A stretch of 64,000 bases of DNA from Smittia aterrima (lineage: Eukaryota; Arthropoda; Insecta; Diptera; Chironomidae): assembly GCA_033063855.1 (NCBI GenBank), contig CP093831.1, positions 28,272,001 through 28,336,000 of the forward strand. The letters are read 5' to 3'. The position numbers were made by a program, and so were the translations under genes. Under the pieces are notes generated by a model that saw only the letters and a program-made list of their open reading frames with translations, was not told where the DNA came from and ran no database searches. This document shows, piece by piece, positions 24,551-36,769 of this stretch. Position 1 is the first letter of the stretch. Each line of letters begins with the position of its first letter.

Positions 24551-25154
24551 ATGATGGAATTATACGAAAGAAGCGTTGACTTGAATTTTAATTTCGCCGA
24601 AAGTTTCACTGCAAAAGAAAATTGCGGCGAGGATGGAAAATGTGTAATTACCTTTAGTGATAGTTACGAGACGAGCAGTGAGTTAGATGCGATGTCCCAC
24701 AAGCAGCGCAACCAAGCAAATGCACGTGAACGCTATCGGACTCACAGGTATCGATTTCATTAAAGTCTTCGACTAAATCAGTTCAATCATGATTTGCTTA
24801 ATTTGTCAAAGTTCATTGTTTAGCGTCAACTCAGCGTTCAACACTTTACGGCTCTTGATACCCACTGAACCGAAAAATAGAAAATTATCCAAGATTGAGA
24901 CTTTGCGACTGGCGAAATCTTACATTTCACATTTGAGTGCTTCGCTGATGATTGGTGAGAAAAACTTTTTTTGAGAAGAACTTTCATGCAAAAATGATTT
25001 ATTGTCTGATTTTAAAGCAAATTCTTCATGTCGACAGCCTTGCTTTGAAGCATCATCCAAGAAGATCGTCATGGACAGCAAGCTTATCGACTTTCGTTCG
25101 AACATCTGCACATTTTGTGTTTCGTCGGTAATTCATCAAAAGCGGATTAATTAG
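24551..25154 (+). CDS. Tcf15/paraxis-like bHLH transcription factor
   Basis: Exons 24551-24747, 24824-24954 and 25018-25154 join to 154 residues. The bHLH spans about residues 51-105: basic region RNQANARERYRTHS, helix 1 VNSAFNTLRLLIP, loop TEPKNRKLS, helix 2 KIETLRLAKSYISHL. The C terminus has ICTFCVSS, matching the ICTFCLS motif typical of the paraxis/scleraxis (Tcf15) family, which supports the third exon. Such factors act as E-protein heterodimers in mesoderm patterning; the Drosophila relative is CG33557 from memory. The start is the ATG after a stop in the same frame; a second ATG follows directly. Confidence 0.87.
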
Positions 25155-25652
25155 ACTTTAGTGACATTGAAGTGATTGCTTCGCCTTTTCACTGAAATTG
25201 CCGAGTTCGTTAAAGTGAAATCTTTTTCATGTTCAAGTTGATCCAAGGGAAAGCCAAAAGAAAAGAGATTTCATGGAAATGAATGTAAATAAAAACTGAA
25301 TTAAATAAAGTGAACGAAGTGATAAAATCCAATGATGATGAAGAGGATTAGGCAAAATTCTCTTTTTTTTCAGAAAAATCTTTTGGTTTGTTCTGTGGTT
25401 CGTTTGTTTGACTTAAGAATTTGAGTGAGTTTTCTCAGAAACTAATCTTCAATCAAATCTTTCATGTTAGGAAAATACAAAAGTTTCCTTTTATTGTCAC
25501 GAACAATTTGTTTCTGAACATTTCCTCAACTATCTCATGTAAAATCAAACTTAACATGTCTATGCATTTTATATCAAATCGACCAACATTAAGCTGAAGA
25601 ACCGTCAGTTCTGTGGATTACTTCGAATAAATAAGTTGAAAATAAAGGAAAA
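25155..25652. promoter_or_regulatory. Upstream region of IR1 with the shared IR core-promoter block
   Basis: TCAGTT (25605-25610) followed by GGATTACTTCGAATAA lies 48 bp before the IR1 ATG. The same pair of motifs precedes the other six IR genes. Around 25390-25450 the sequence resembles the region just downstream of IR6 (49420-49480). Confidence 0.6.
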
Positions 25653-28169
25653 ATGAAAATTTATTTTATCTTTTTATTGCTACTAAGTGCTTTGTGCGAA
25701 GGAACGATTTTAAATGTGGACACATCCCTCGAAGTCTTGTCGAAGGCTTTTGAGAACGTTACTCGTCATTTGTTTCAACTGGAAACGAGAATGTTCATCA
25801 ACAATTATGAAGTCGACTCGGATACGGTGACGTCGCTAATCTTGAAGGACTTGAACGAGAACGCGATGCCATTTCAACTGAAGAACATGCAAATGGAAAA
25901 GGAAAAGATCTTGCTCGACAGCTCAACTCTCTTAACCTTCAACAATTTCGCATTCGTCAAGGAATTCAATCAAAAATTAAAGTTGACGAACGAATATTTC
26001 AAACCACTTCAGCTTTTCGTCTATTGCCAACACGCAACAATCTTTGAAATTGAATCTCTCGAAGCGGATGTCATGGAAAGGGCGAAGAACAACAAAATTA
26101 CCGAAGTGGCGTTTTACGCAAGACAGAATGTTAATTTCAATTCATATTTGGTGGACATCATCCAATACGAATATTTTCTCGTTGATGCAACAAACGACGT
26201 CACACTTTTGACTTTTGTTTGGTTCTCTCCTGGAAAATGTGGAAAGCTTCAGCTGATTGAACTCAATAAGTTCAACAAAGTGACAAGAAAGTGGGAAAAC
26301 AAAAATTTCTCAATGAAAAAATCGGCAAATCTTCATGGCTGCAACCTCATTACAGCTGAAGCTCCGGCAGATTTGGTTGCAATATCGCAACTAGATTCTA
26401 ATGTTCCTAAGTATCTAAATGTTCTCAACAACGCAACAATAGTCCATAAAATAAAAAATTACACCGGTGAAATTGACGTTTTATTCTCGAAAGGATGTTA
26501 CAATGCGTATGATCGATATCGCTACACACAGAACAGCTACAGGTAAGTAACTCAGCGATATTAGACTCTAATGAATAGAATAAGACATCGAATGATTAAT
26601 GTTTTGTTGCTTACATAGAAGATCAAGTGATTTGATGAGAAAGCATGTCAGAAATTATTTCTTTTCAATTTGTTCTTAGACCGGGAGGAGTTGACGATAT
26701 CAATTTCATCACCTTTCCTCTCGATTACAAGAATACACGATTGATGACAAATGATACGTTCGAACTTTATTCTGAATACGACAAGTTGGTGATGCCTTTC
26801 GATGGATTCACGTGGGCAATGATAGCAATAACTTTTGTGACAGCATTCGCAACGATTCTGATCTTGTACTGCGTGAAAAGATCAATAAGAGACTTCATCA
26901 TCGGCTCGAACGTTACCAGACCAGCGCTCAATGTCATTCAAATATTCTTTGGAATCTCCCAAACTGTAATGCCAAGAAGAAACTTCGCAAGATTCCTGGC
27001 GATGGTTTTCATTCTTTATTGCTTGATCATTCGAACAGCATGGCAAGGAAAAACATTCGAGTTCATGCAGAAAGACATTGAAAAACCGATGGAAGAGCAT
27101 ACGATAGACGAGTTAATCGAAAAAGAATACGTTTTCGTTATGGAGGAAAATTATAAAGAAAAGTATCCGGAATCAGAAATATCCAAAAGGTAAATTGAAT
27201 ATCCTGCTAATATGAACAGGTTGATAGTCTGTGACTTAGTAGCGTCAGTAAATTAATAGTGGCAACAGTTGGAAAAATTATATTAAATCTAGAAGTTCAT
27301 TTCTTAAACTTCAATTGCTTTTTCAACTACCTTAGCCACGAGTTGTTGGAACACTTCATATAGCGAATAAACATCCGTAACAGATTAGTTTGGTAACAGC
27401 AACAGACCTGTAATCTGGAGGTCCTTTTTTCAACTCCCAACGCGAGTTATATATGTTTTTTCAAAGTTTGGAATTGAAAGAATAGAATGTTCCACATTCC
27501 ACATTGTTCCGATTCACTTATTCCAACAGGTTATGGGCATGTTTCCACTGCGGATAATCTATCGCGGGTGTTTATTTCAGTTGGCTTCTTTGCTATATGA
27601 AGTGTTCTAACACGAGTGAGTTACCGGATCGATTAAGCTGACACTCTATCTTAAATTTTGTTTCAATTATATTTTATTATAGAGGCAAAGTCATCTGGCT
27701 AAACCCTGAAAAGCTAGGAAAATTGAATGTTTATCAGATGAGTTCGTGTTGGTTTCAATTGCATCCTACGAGAGATTTGTTTAGATGGTGGAAAAAGGAA
27801 CGTCTTAAAAGAGTGGTTAAGAAAGATTTGCACCTAAGCATTTGTGGACTTAAATTTCCACGTCATCATCATTTGTTCGAAACGATCGATCACAGAATGA
27901 AACAACATTTCGTTGGCGGATTCTTAAAGCATCCATGGCTTGGACGAGCATGTGGCAGTTTGCCTTGGCCGGAACTAAAAGAAAAGCGCTTTAAAGTCAT
28001 CGAGAACCCAAAAGTGTTGACCATGAAGATGCTTGAACCTGGATTCGTTATTTGGACTACAAGTTTGTTGTTCGCAATTGCTGCTTTCATCTTCGAATGG
28101 ATCGCAACTCTGAAAGATTATCTCGTCATGAAATACATTTTCCACGCTTTTTACGCAGTACGGCATTAG
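25653..28169 (+). CDS. Divergent ionotropic receptor IR1 (chemosensory, iGluR-related)
   Basis: Exons 25653-26542, 26680-27189 and 27683-28169 give 628 residues. Signal peptide 1-16; a divergent ligand-binding region without the large amino-terminal domain of true glutamate receptors; TM1 at about 340-365 (FTWAMIAITFVTAFATILI); a pore region NVIQIFFGISQTVMP; TM2 RFLAMVFILYCLIIRTAWQG with the RTAxQG motif characteristic of IRs; the second ligand-binding lobe starting TIDELIEKEYVF; TM3 about 587-607 (FVIWTTSLLFAIAAFIFEW). The receptors work as ligand-gated channels in chemosensory dendrites; the ligand is unknown. First of a same-strand array. Intron 2 carries a MITE-like insertion. Confidence 0.88.
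27343..27610. mobile_element. MITE-like insertion in IR1 intron 2 with a tRNA-Thr-like core
   Basis: Imperfect terminal inverted repeats (GAACACTTCATATAGC near both ends) are flanked by CACGAG direct repeats (27337-27342, 27611-27616). The homologous intron of IR3 lacks the block, giving an empty site. Inside, at about 27385-27446, AGCAACAGACCTGTAATCTG followed by GAGGTCC resembles a decayed tRNA-Thr(TGT) D and anticodon region with a degenerate T arm. Confidence 0.6.
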
Positions 28170-28424
28170 AACGCACAACCTTTGACGTGAGAAATTAAAT
28201 GTTAAGCGTGATCACACAATCTCTCATGTAAAGGAACTTCAAATTTTTTTCGACATCACGCACAATTTGTTCTTGAATATTGTTTACAGTTGTTATCAAG
28301 AATCTCACATGTAAAATCTTATTAAATACGATAAAACGTTTTTCGAGTTGACCAACATTTATTTCCTTTTGGATTTCAGTTCCGTGGATTACTTCGAATA
28401 AATAAGTTAAAAATCTGAAGGAAA

Positions 28425-30694
28425 ATGAAAGTTTATTTCATTTTTTCGTTGCTTTTGGTGAAAATTTTGTGCGAAGGAATGATTTTAAATGTGGATTCAT
28501 CGATCGAAGTCCTGTCGAAGGCTTTCGAGAATGTTACTCGTCATTTGTTCCAACTGGAAACGAGAATGTTCATCAACAATTATGGAGTAGACTCGGACAC
28601 GATTACGTCACTAATCTTGAAGGATTTGAACGAGAACGCGATGCCATTTCAACTGAAGAACTTGCAATTGGAAAAGGAAAAGATCTTGCTCGACAGCTCA
28701 ACTCTCTTAACGTTCGACAATTTCGCGTTCGTCAAGGAGTTCAATCAAAAATTAAAGTTGACGAATGAATACTTCAAACCACTTCAGCTTTTCGTCTATT
28801 GTCAACACGCTACAATCTCTGACATTAAATCTCTCGAAGCGGATGTTATGGAAAGAGCGAAAAACAACCAAATCACAGCGAAAACCAACCAAAAAGCTGC
28901 TCCTAACGGAGTTTCTGAACTTAATTCGTATTTGGTGGACATCATCCAATACGAATATTTCCTCGTTGACGAAACAAACTTTATCAAATTTATGACCTTT
29001 CTTTGGTTTTCTCCTGGAAAATGTGGAAAGCTTCAGCTAATTGAACTAAACAAATTCAACAAAGTTACAAGAAAGTGGGAGAATGAAAAATTCTCAATGA
29101 AAAAATCGTCAAACCTTCATGGCTGCACTATCGTTGAAGCCGCGGCTCAATTTGATCCTTTTACATTTTCACAGCTAGATATTGAAGTTACCAAGGCTCT
29201 ACAAGTTCGCAACAACGCAACAATGAATACAGCGCGCAGCAATGTTGATATTTTGTTCGCAAAAGGATGTCTCGATGCTTTTGATAGATACCGCAACAAA
29301 CAGAACAACGACGGGTAAGTAATTCATGGGAACTTGTACATCGGAAGTTATTTTTAGGGTTTTTCATCCGAAGGATAGTGGCCGCTTTTTCCGTGGTCCG
29401 TGATTGAGATAACTCGCGAGCGCGATGAGCGAATTATTTCCTTCACCAGTCGATAGAGAATTTTTATTAGAAAAATAACGTTAACTTGATAGCTCCACAC
29501 ATTAGATCCATTTCTGACCAGTTGACCCAGTAAAGTCCTAACCTTCTGTAACCAGTCCAACGGATGAAAACCCTACAGTAAGTTCGTTACGAAATGCTAC
29601 TACCACTTGTTTAATTTGTTCTTAGATCGGAAAAAAGAGACGATATCAATTTCATCACATTTCCTATCGAATACATAAATTCCTGATTGAGAACAAATGA
29701 CACATTTGAATTTTATTCTGAATACGACAAGTTGGTGATGCCATTCGATGGATTCACGTGGGCAATGATAGCAATAACCTTCTTGATAGCATTCGCGACG
29801 ATTTTGATCTTGTACTGCTGCGTGAAAAAATCGATAAGAGACTTCATCATAGGCCCGGACGTCAACAGACCATGGTTGAATGTCATTCAAATATTTTTTG
29901 GAATTCCACAAGTTGTTATGCCAAGAAGAAACTTCGCAAGATTTCTGACGATGGTCTTCATTCTTTATTGCTTGATCATTCGAACAGCGTGGCAAGGAAA
30001 AACCTTCGAGTTCATGCAAAAAGACATTGAAAAACCAAATGAGCACACAATCGACGATTTGATCGAGAAAGGTTACAATTTCATTATGGAGGACAATTAT
30101 AGGGAAAAATTTCCGGAATCAGAGATTTCTCGAAGGTAAAATGATTTTTATACTCAGAAACACTTTCTAACTAGTGCGATCGTTTTTACTTATAGAGGAA
30201 ATGTTATTTCCTTTTCGGGTTACTTAGAAAAGCGCATGTGGGCTCAAGAGATAAACACTTGTTCGTTTCATCTTGTGCATAGTCGTGGACTAGGTGAAAA
30301 AAAAATAATAGAGGATAGAAAGAATATTCTCAAAAGAATGGTTAAGGATTATTCGCACTTGAGTATTTGTGGACTCAAATTTCCACGTCATCATCATTTG
30401 TTTGAAACAATTGATCACAGAATGAAACAACATTTCGTTGGCGGAATCTTCATTCATCCAGACTTTGGGAGATCATGTGGTAGTTTATCGTGGCCGGAAC
30501 TAAAAGCAAAACTCTTTACAGTCATCGAAGAACCGAAAGTTTTGACCATGAAAATTCTTGAGCCTGGATTCGTTATTTGGACTACGAGCTTGTTGTTCGC
30601 ATTTGCTGTGTTCATCTTAGAATGGATCACAACTCTGAAAGATTATCTCGTCATGAAATACATTTTTCGCGCTTTTTACTCATCACGACATTAG
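28425..30694 (+). pseudogene. Divergent ionotropic receptor IR2 with an in-frame nonsense codon
   Basis: Exons 28425-29314, 29626-30135 and 30196-30694 align over the whole length with IR1. In exon 2 the codon CGA of the paralogs (after the FITFP motif) is TGA at 29684-29686, in frame with exon 1. This stops the protein at about residue 316, before TM1. The rest, including the RTAWQG motif and TM3, is open and well conserved. So the gene is either a very young pseudogene, a segregating null allele, or depends on readthrough, as reported for some IR pseudo-pseudogenes in Drosophila. Intron 1 holds a small TA-flanked MITE. Confidence 0.8.
29357..29573. mobile_element. TA-flanked MITE in IR2 intron 1
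   Basis: Ends GGGTTTTTCATCCG and CGGATGAAAACCC form inverted repeats flanked on both sides by TA (29355-29356 and 29574-29575), typical of Tc1/mariner-type insertion. No coding capacity. A related end sequence (TCATCTGTTGGACTGGTTAC) occurs alone near 40900. Confidence 0.6.
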
Positions 30695-31295
30695 ATCGCA
30701 CAACAATCATTGTCGTAAAATATTAAAATTTCTGTTAAAAAATGTTGCAATGGAATTGTGATTTGTTTGATCAAAAACGTAAGAATTGAAACACATTTCT
30801 AACTGTGAATAACAAAAAAATAATTACCGTTATATCGAAGATCACACACGAGCTACATGCAACAAAAATACAAGTAAAACAGCAGTTCATGATGCACTTA
30901 CTGCAGGGTTTTCCATACTGGTCAAAGGTTGAAGGTCAGATCTGATCCATCCATTCGTTTCAACATTCTAAACGTTTCTTGTGAGCAAATCACAGAGGAA
31001 TAAAAAACGAAATAAACACCCTGTCTTGTGCTCTGAGCCCCACTTGCTCGTCTTATCTATAAATTGATGACAACCAAAATAGACCACAATAAATTAATTT
31101 CATTTGTTGGATGAAAAAACCTAAAATGTTGAAGTCTTGAATATTTTCTCATGCAGATAAGACTCGTGTTAAATATTTTACATGTTCGAATGTTGTGGGA
31201 CATTTTTAACAAGTAGCTCAAGTAATGTTCACTTCTTTCAGTACGAAGGATTTCTTCGAGTTACAAAGTTGAAAATAAGAAAATTGTGAAGAAAA

Positions 31296-34200
31296 ATGAA
31301 AATTTATTTCATCTTTTCATTGCTACTCAGTGCTTTGTGCGAAGGAATGATTTTAAATGTGGATTTATCGCTTGAAATCTTGTCAAAGGCTTTTGAGAAC
31401 GTTACTCGTCATTTGTTCAAACTGGAAACGAGAATGTTCATCAACAATTATGGAGTAGACTCGGACACGATTACGTCACTAATCTTGAAGGATTTGAACC
31501 AGAACGCGATGCCATTTCAACTAAAAAACTGGCAAATGGAAAAAGAAAAGATTTTGCTCGACTGCTCAACTCTCTTAACGTTCAACAATTTCGCATTCGT
31601 CAAGGAGTTCAATCAAAAATTAAATTTGACGAATGAATATTTCAAACCACTCCAGCTTTTCGTTTATTGTCAACATGCCACAATCTCTGACATTAAATCT
31701 CTCGAAGCTGATGTCATGGAAAGGGCGAAGAACAACAAAATTACCGAGGTCGCGTTTTACACAAGACAAGTTGTTCACGTAAATTCACATTTACTGGACA
31801 TCATCCAATATGAATATTTTCTCATTGACGAAATGAACTTTATTAAACTTTTGACGTTTGTTTGGTACTCTCCTGGAAAATGTGGAAAGCTTCATCTAAT
31901 TGAACTAAACAAATTCAACAAAGTGACAAGAAAGTGGGAAAACGGCAAGTTCTCAATGAAAAAATCTGCGAACCTTCATGGTTGTACTATAACTGAAGCT
32001 GAAGCTCCGGCAGATGTGGTTACAGCTTCGCAGCTAGATGCTAGTGTTGCTAAATATCTTCATGTTCTCAACAACGTAACAATAATACATACAAGAGTAA
32101 ATAAAATAAATACCACCACAAATACCATCAGCAAAATTGATATATTGTTCTCGAAAGGATGTTACAATGCGTATGATCGATATCGTCACACACAGTACAA
32201 CTACAAGTAAGTAACTCGTGACTCGTGAGACATCAGACTTTAATATTAGTAATAAGAATTGGCTTGATGTGAAATTCCTTCTTTCTGTCTGTGACGTTAC
32301 GCTCGACTATAACGCAACTAGTGGCGAAAAAAATGAACTGGCGCGAAAAAATGAAAATTATGCACGAATCCAAAACTTCGGGAAAACTCGGGAAATTTCT
32401 CAAAAACTTCGGGAAAACTTAAGGAAAATTCAGAAGACCGGTCACAGGCGACCTGGTAGAAGGATTTTCCGAATTTTCCTTTTTTTGGTATCAAATTTTC
32501 GTATGTTCCATAAAAACTATCCCAACTATCCGAAAATATTCAAACTATCCATAAATATCCCAACTATTCAAACTATCGCCGATTGTACTAATTAGCCGTA
32601 TTAAAATTGTGATTCACTTATGTACTATCGGCGTTTAGACGAATTAGGCACTTCACTCTAAATAGAAGTGCTGGGAAAAAATCTTCTCATTACTTTGTAA
32701 GTTCTTGAAGAAGAAACATCAATTAACTTTTTAAGCCATAACTTTTTTCTCACGGAAGGACGGACAGACTGACAAAGACTCCCAGGAATTTAGCACGAAA
32801 TCTATCGCCAGCACGAAAGTTATCGCCAAGTAATCGCTTTGACGATAGATTCTAAAGTTAACTTTTGTGCTGGCAATAAAAAGTGTTGTAACGGCCAGAA
32901 TTTGTTTGAAAGTTATCGCTGGATCAACGATAACTTTTTGAGTCAACGTTAGATTTTATTTTGAACCGGCGATAGATTTTTGCGATAACTTTACGAGCGA
33001 TAACTTCACGAACGATAGATTTACCGAGCGATAACTTCACGAGCGATAGATTTACCGAGCGATAACTTCACGAGCGATAACTTTACGAGCGATAGATTCA
33101 CCGAACGATAGATCTACGAGCGATAAAAGGATTCGTGAGAATCGGATAATATCGGTAAAGGGAAAATGTTTGGGTATTAAAGGATTCGTGGAAATCGGAT
33201 TATTTCGGTAAAGGGAAAATGTTTAAGTTATCGCTCGGTAAATCTATCGCTCGTGTTGTTATCGCTCGGTGAATCTATCGCTCGTGAAGTTATCGCTCGG
33301 TAAATCTATCGTTCGTGAAGTTATCGCAAAAATCTATCGCCGGTTCAAAATAAAATCTAACGTTGGTTCAAAAAGTTATCGTTGATCCAGCGATAACTTT
33401 CAAATAAATTCTGGCCGTTACAACACTTTTTATCGCCAGCACAAAAGTTAACTTTAGAATCTATCGACAAAGCGATTACTTGGCGATAACATTCGTGCTG
33501 GCGATAGATTTCGTGCCTATTTCACAGGGGTCTGACAAAGTGGCTGGAAAACTCGGAGAAACTTTGTAAATATTTTAGAAAAACTTCGGGAAAACTCGGG
33601 GACACTCAGGAAAACTTGATCATTCGTCTCGATGGGTGGCACAACCGCCCGGGGTAAATTTATGATTAGAATAACACAAAAGATCAAGTGATTTGATCGA
33701 GTGTTTTACTTGGTGTAAACAAGTAAATTCGTTTACCTTTTCTCAGAAATTATTTCTTTTTAATTTGTTCTTAGATCGGGAAGAGTTGACGATATCAATT
33801 TCATCACTTTTCCTCTCGATTACACGATTTCACGATTGATGACAAATGATGAGTTTGAACTTTATTCTGAATACGAAAAGTTGGTGATGCCATTCGATGA
33901 ATTCACTTGGGCAATGATTGCAATAACCTTCTTGACAGCATTCGTGTCGATTCTGATCTTGTATTGTTGCGTGAAAAGGTCGATAAGAGACTTCATCATC
34001 GGCTCGAATGTCAACAGACCAACGTTGAATGTTTTTCAAATATTTTTTGGAATTTCCCAAACTGTTATGCCAAAAAGAAACTTCGCCAGATTCCTGGCGA
34101 TGGTCTTCATTCTTTATTGCTTGATCATTCGAACAGCGTGGCAAGGAAAAACTTTCGAGTTCATGCAAAAAGACATTGAAAAACCAATCGAACACACAAT

Positions 34201-35030
34201 CGACGAGTTGATCGAAAAAGGCTACAATTTCTATATGGAGGAAAATTATAAAGAAAAGTTTCCGGAATCAGATATATCTAAAAGGTAAAGAAAATATCCT
34301 GCTAATGTGATTAAGTTGATCGTCTCTGACCAGTAGAGTGGCGCCTTAGTAGCCTCGGTAACTTAATCGTGGCGGTAGTTGGAAAAGTTAAGAAATCTAG
34401 AAGTTCTAATGTGACAACGGAATTTTAACAATAATTTATTAAATTTTAACTGCTTTAGCGACTGAAGCTACCACGATAGAGTTACCGGAGCGATTAGGCC
34501 GACACTCTATCCTAAATTTTGTATTATTTATATTTTATTATAGAGGCAAAGTCATTTGGCAAAACACTGGTGGGCTAGGAAAATTGTATGTTATTCAGAT
34601 GAGAACGTGCTGGCTTCAATTGCATCCTACGCTAGATAAGTTTAGATCGTGGAAAATGGCACGTCTTAAAAGAATCGTTAAGAAAGATTTGCACCTGAAC
34701 ATTTGCGGACTGAAGTTTCCACGTCATCATTATTTGTTCGAAACGATCGACCACAGAATGAAACAACATTTCGTTGGCGGAATCTTCAAGCATCCATGGC
34801 TTGGAAGAGCGTGTGGCAGTTTGCCTTGGCCACAACTTAAAGAAAAACGATTTAAAGTCGTCGATGACCCAAAAGTTTTGACATTGAAGATGCTTGAACC
34901 TGGATTCGTCATTTGGACTACGAGCTTGTTGTTCGCAGTTGCTGCGTTCATCTTCGAATGGATCACAACTCTGAAAGATTATCTCGTCATGAAATACATT
35001 TTTCGCGCTTTTTACGCAGTACGCCATTAG
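31296..35030 (+). CDS. Divergent ionotropic receptor IR3
   Basis: Exons 31296-32206, 33775-34284 and 34544-35030 join to 635 residues with the same domain order as IR1: signal peptide, divergent ligand-binding region, TM1 after MPFDEFTWAMIAITF, RTAWQG at the end of TM2, TIDELIEKGY, and TM3 near the C terminus. Intron 1 has grown to 1.57 kb through nested repeats (32.4-33.65 kb), yet both splice sites are intact and all exons are open. Exon 1 is slightly longer than in IR1, owing to a Thr/Asn-rich insertion near its end. Confidence 0.87.
32425..33650. mobile_element. Nested repeat block in IR3 intron 1
   Basis: The outer part has direct repeats of the type ACTTCGGGAAAACTCGGG near 32375 and 33583, the hairpin-forming ACCGGTCACAGGCGACC (32438 on), and GGACGGACAGACTGAC near 32757. 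This surrounds the foldback element at 32793-33516. The outer motifs recur in the insertion inside IR5. Confidence 0.5.
32793..33516. mobile_element. Foldback element with about 350-bp inverted arms
   Basis: It starts GCACGAAATCTATCGCCAGC and ends with its reverse complement. The arms pair through runs of short alternating units (CGAGCGATAACTT, CGAGCGATAGATT) toward a central segment with two copies of GGTAAAGGGAAAATGTTT. It has no coding capacity. A single arm is found again at 40394-40634. Confidence 0.75.
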
Positions 35031-35080
35031 AACGCACAACCTTTGACGTGAGAAATTAAATTGAAAATGTTTTAAATTCA

Positions 35081-35561
35081 TTACGACATTAGAACGACGA
35101 AAGTATTGCAATTTAAAATTTCGGTAAATCTAACGCTCGTTAAAGGAAACTTCAATTCGAAGTCCACTGACTTGGAAAAGTTTTCTAAAAGCACTTGACC
35201 CATAAAATTCGATAAAACTCCGCGAACAAGCTTATCAAGGCTTACAGATGTTTTTACAAATTCTCTCTTGTAATGATCATCATTTTCGTTCTCTGGGATA
35301 TTCATTGTGATGTAAACCGTCATACTTTTGATTGCTACTTTGTGATCAAATGTTGAGTTGACAAGAGTATCGTGTATCATTGAAGATACTTGTTGATGCA
35401 TTGTACAGATCTTTGTTAAATCGAAAGTTCAATTCGTGTATGAGAACGATCCCAATCTAGATCAAGTGTTAATAAAATGATTTGAATTGAAAGAAAATGA
35501 AATTTACCGCAAACTTAACGAAAAACAAGAGCAAAATAAAATTTCGCATCTTCAGCGACAT
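35081..35561 (-). CDS. Putative small secreted protein, unknown function
   Basis: Minus-strand exon 35561-35508 encodes an 18-residue signal-like start (MSLKMRNFILLLFFVKFA) and splices in phase (GCG/gtaaat ... aaag/ATC) to exon 35410-35081, giving 127 residues. The mature part has two Cys and patterns such as VAIKSMTVYITMNIP; no family was recognised. It lies between IR3 and IR4 on the opposite strand. Two in-phase exons with a signal peptide support it, but the acceptor is not pyrimidine-rich. Confidence 0.4.
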
Positions 35562-35926
35562 CTAAAAAAATTGACTGGAAAAATAGCTTTCAAAATATCC
35601 AGCTGACACAAATAATTTGTTTTAAAAACTTCCTCAATCAAACAATTTTAACATACAAAATCCCATACAAAAAAACATACGTAACGTGCGTAACGTATCG
35701 AATTTGTTCGGTAAAGGGAAAATTTGACAGTTGAATTCAAATGTAACCCACGTCCCTGACTTTACCCCGAACAAGAATGATCTCAATCAATATTAATTTG
35801 GAAAAACTAGTCGTAAACTTGTCGTAAAAACGGTTTTATCAAAGATCATTCACGCACAAAGTGTAATTAAATATTAATTCTTCAGGTCTTGAATATTTTC
35901 CCATGCTGATGAACACTCGTTTTACT

Positions 35927-36630
35927 CAAGGGGAAAGTAACATCGAAAAAAAATGTTCATCGAAAAAAAATTTTCTATCATAGAAAAAAAATTTTCGATG
36001 ATTTTTTTCGATGATTGAAAATTTTTCGATGATTTGCGGAGGCTGTTTGATTCATGCCTTGAACACATATGAAGACGGATAGATCTATGCTTGGAAGTAT
36101 ATCTATTCAACAGTGAGTCTCAATAAAGGATAAGAAACGTTTAAAAAAATAGTTATTTGGTTTTAGTTTCGTCACCACAGAACGATTTCTGAAGGTCTCT
36201 AAAATTTCTCTGTATGGCCGACATTGCTCCCTTACTCAAGCAAGTTGTTTGTACTCCGACAGAAAAATTTTACTATGAGAGTTTTAAACAATCATAAAAG
36301 AAAAGATCTTTAATAAAAATTATAATTGAAAGTAGTTTGTACACTAATATATTATATATTGATCCAGACTGCACAGAAGAAGTCATTGAGATGAAGAAAT
36401 CATCAATTTTTATTCGTTGATAATTGGACACAATAAAACTTTCTATAACACTTAGCACAAGCCAAGTTTTTATTGATAAAAGATGAAAACCGAATAATAA
36501 GCTATACAAGCAAATTTGCTGCCATCGAAAAAAATCATCGAAAAAAATCATCGAAAATTTTTTTTTCTATGATAGAAAATTTTTTTTCGATGATCGAAAG
36601 GAATTTTTTTTCGATGTTACTTTCCCCTTG
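35927..36630. mobile_element. Foldback/MITE element with 8-bp target duplication
   Basis: Terminal inverted repeats begin CAAGGGGAAAGTAACATCG and continue into A/T runs mixed with ATCGAAAAAA and TTTCTATCATAGAAA units. The element is flanked by GTTTTACT at 35919-35926 and 36631-36638. An 8-bp duplication points to a hAT- or P-type transposase acting in trans. A related end (GATGTTACATTTCCCTTG) sits near 40724. Confidence 0.75.
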
Positions 36631-36769
36631 GTTTTACTCTCAACAACATAAAACATGTCTTGAAAATGTTGAAACCATTTAATCGACTGAATAGATCAAA
36701 CATTTAGTTCTGTCAGTTGAGTGGATTTCTTCGAGTTAATAAGTTGGAAAAAAAAAATTTGGAGAGAAA

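Noticed and set aside
27380..27450. Functional tRNA-Thr(TGT)
   Set aside because: The T arm is degenerate, U33 is lost and no acceptor stem forms; treated as a relic inside a MITE.
33000..33310. CRISPR-like array of short repeats with GCGATAAC words
   Set aside because: The units alternate without unique spacers and pair as inverted arms of a foldback element in an insect genome.
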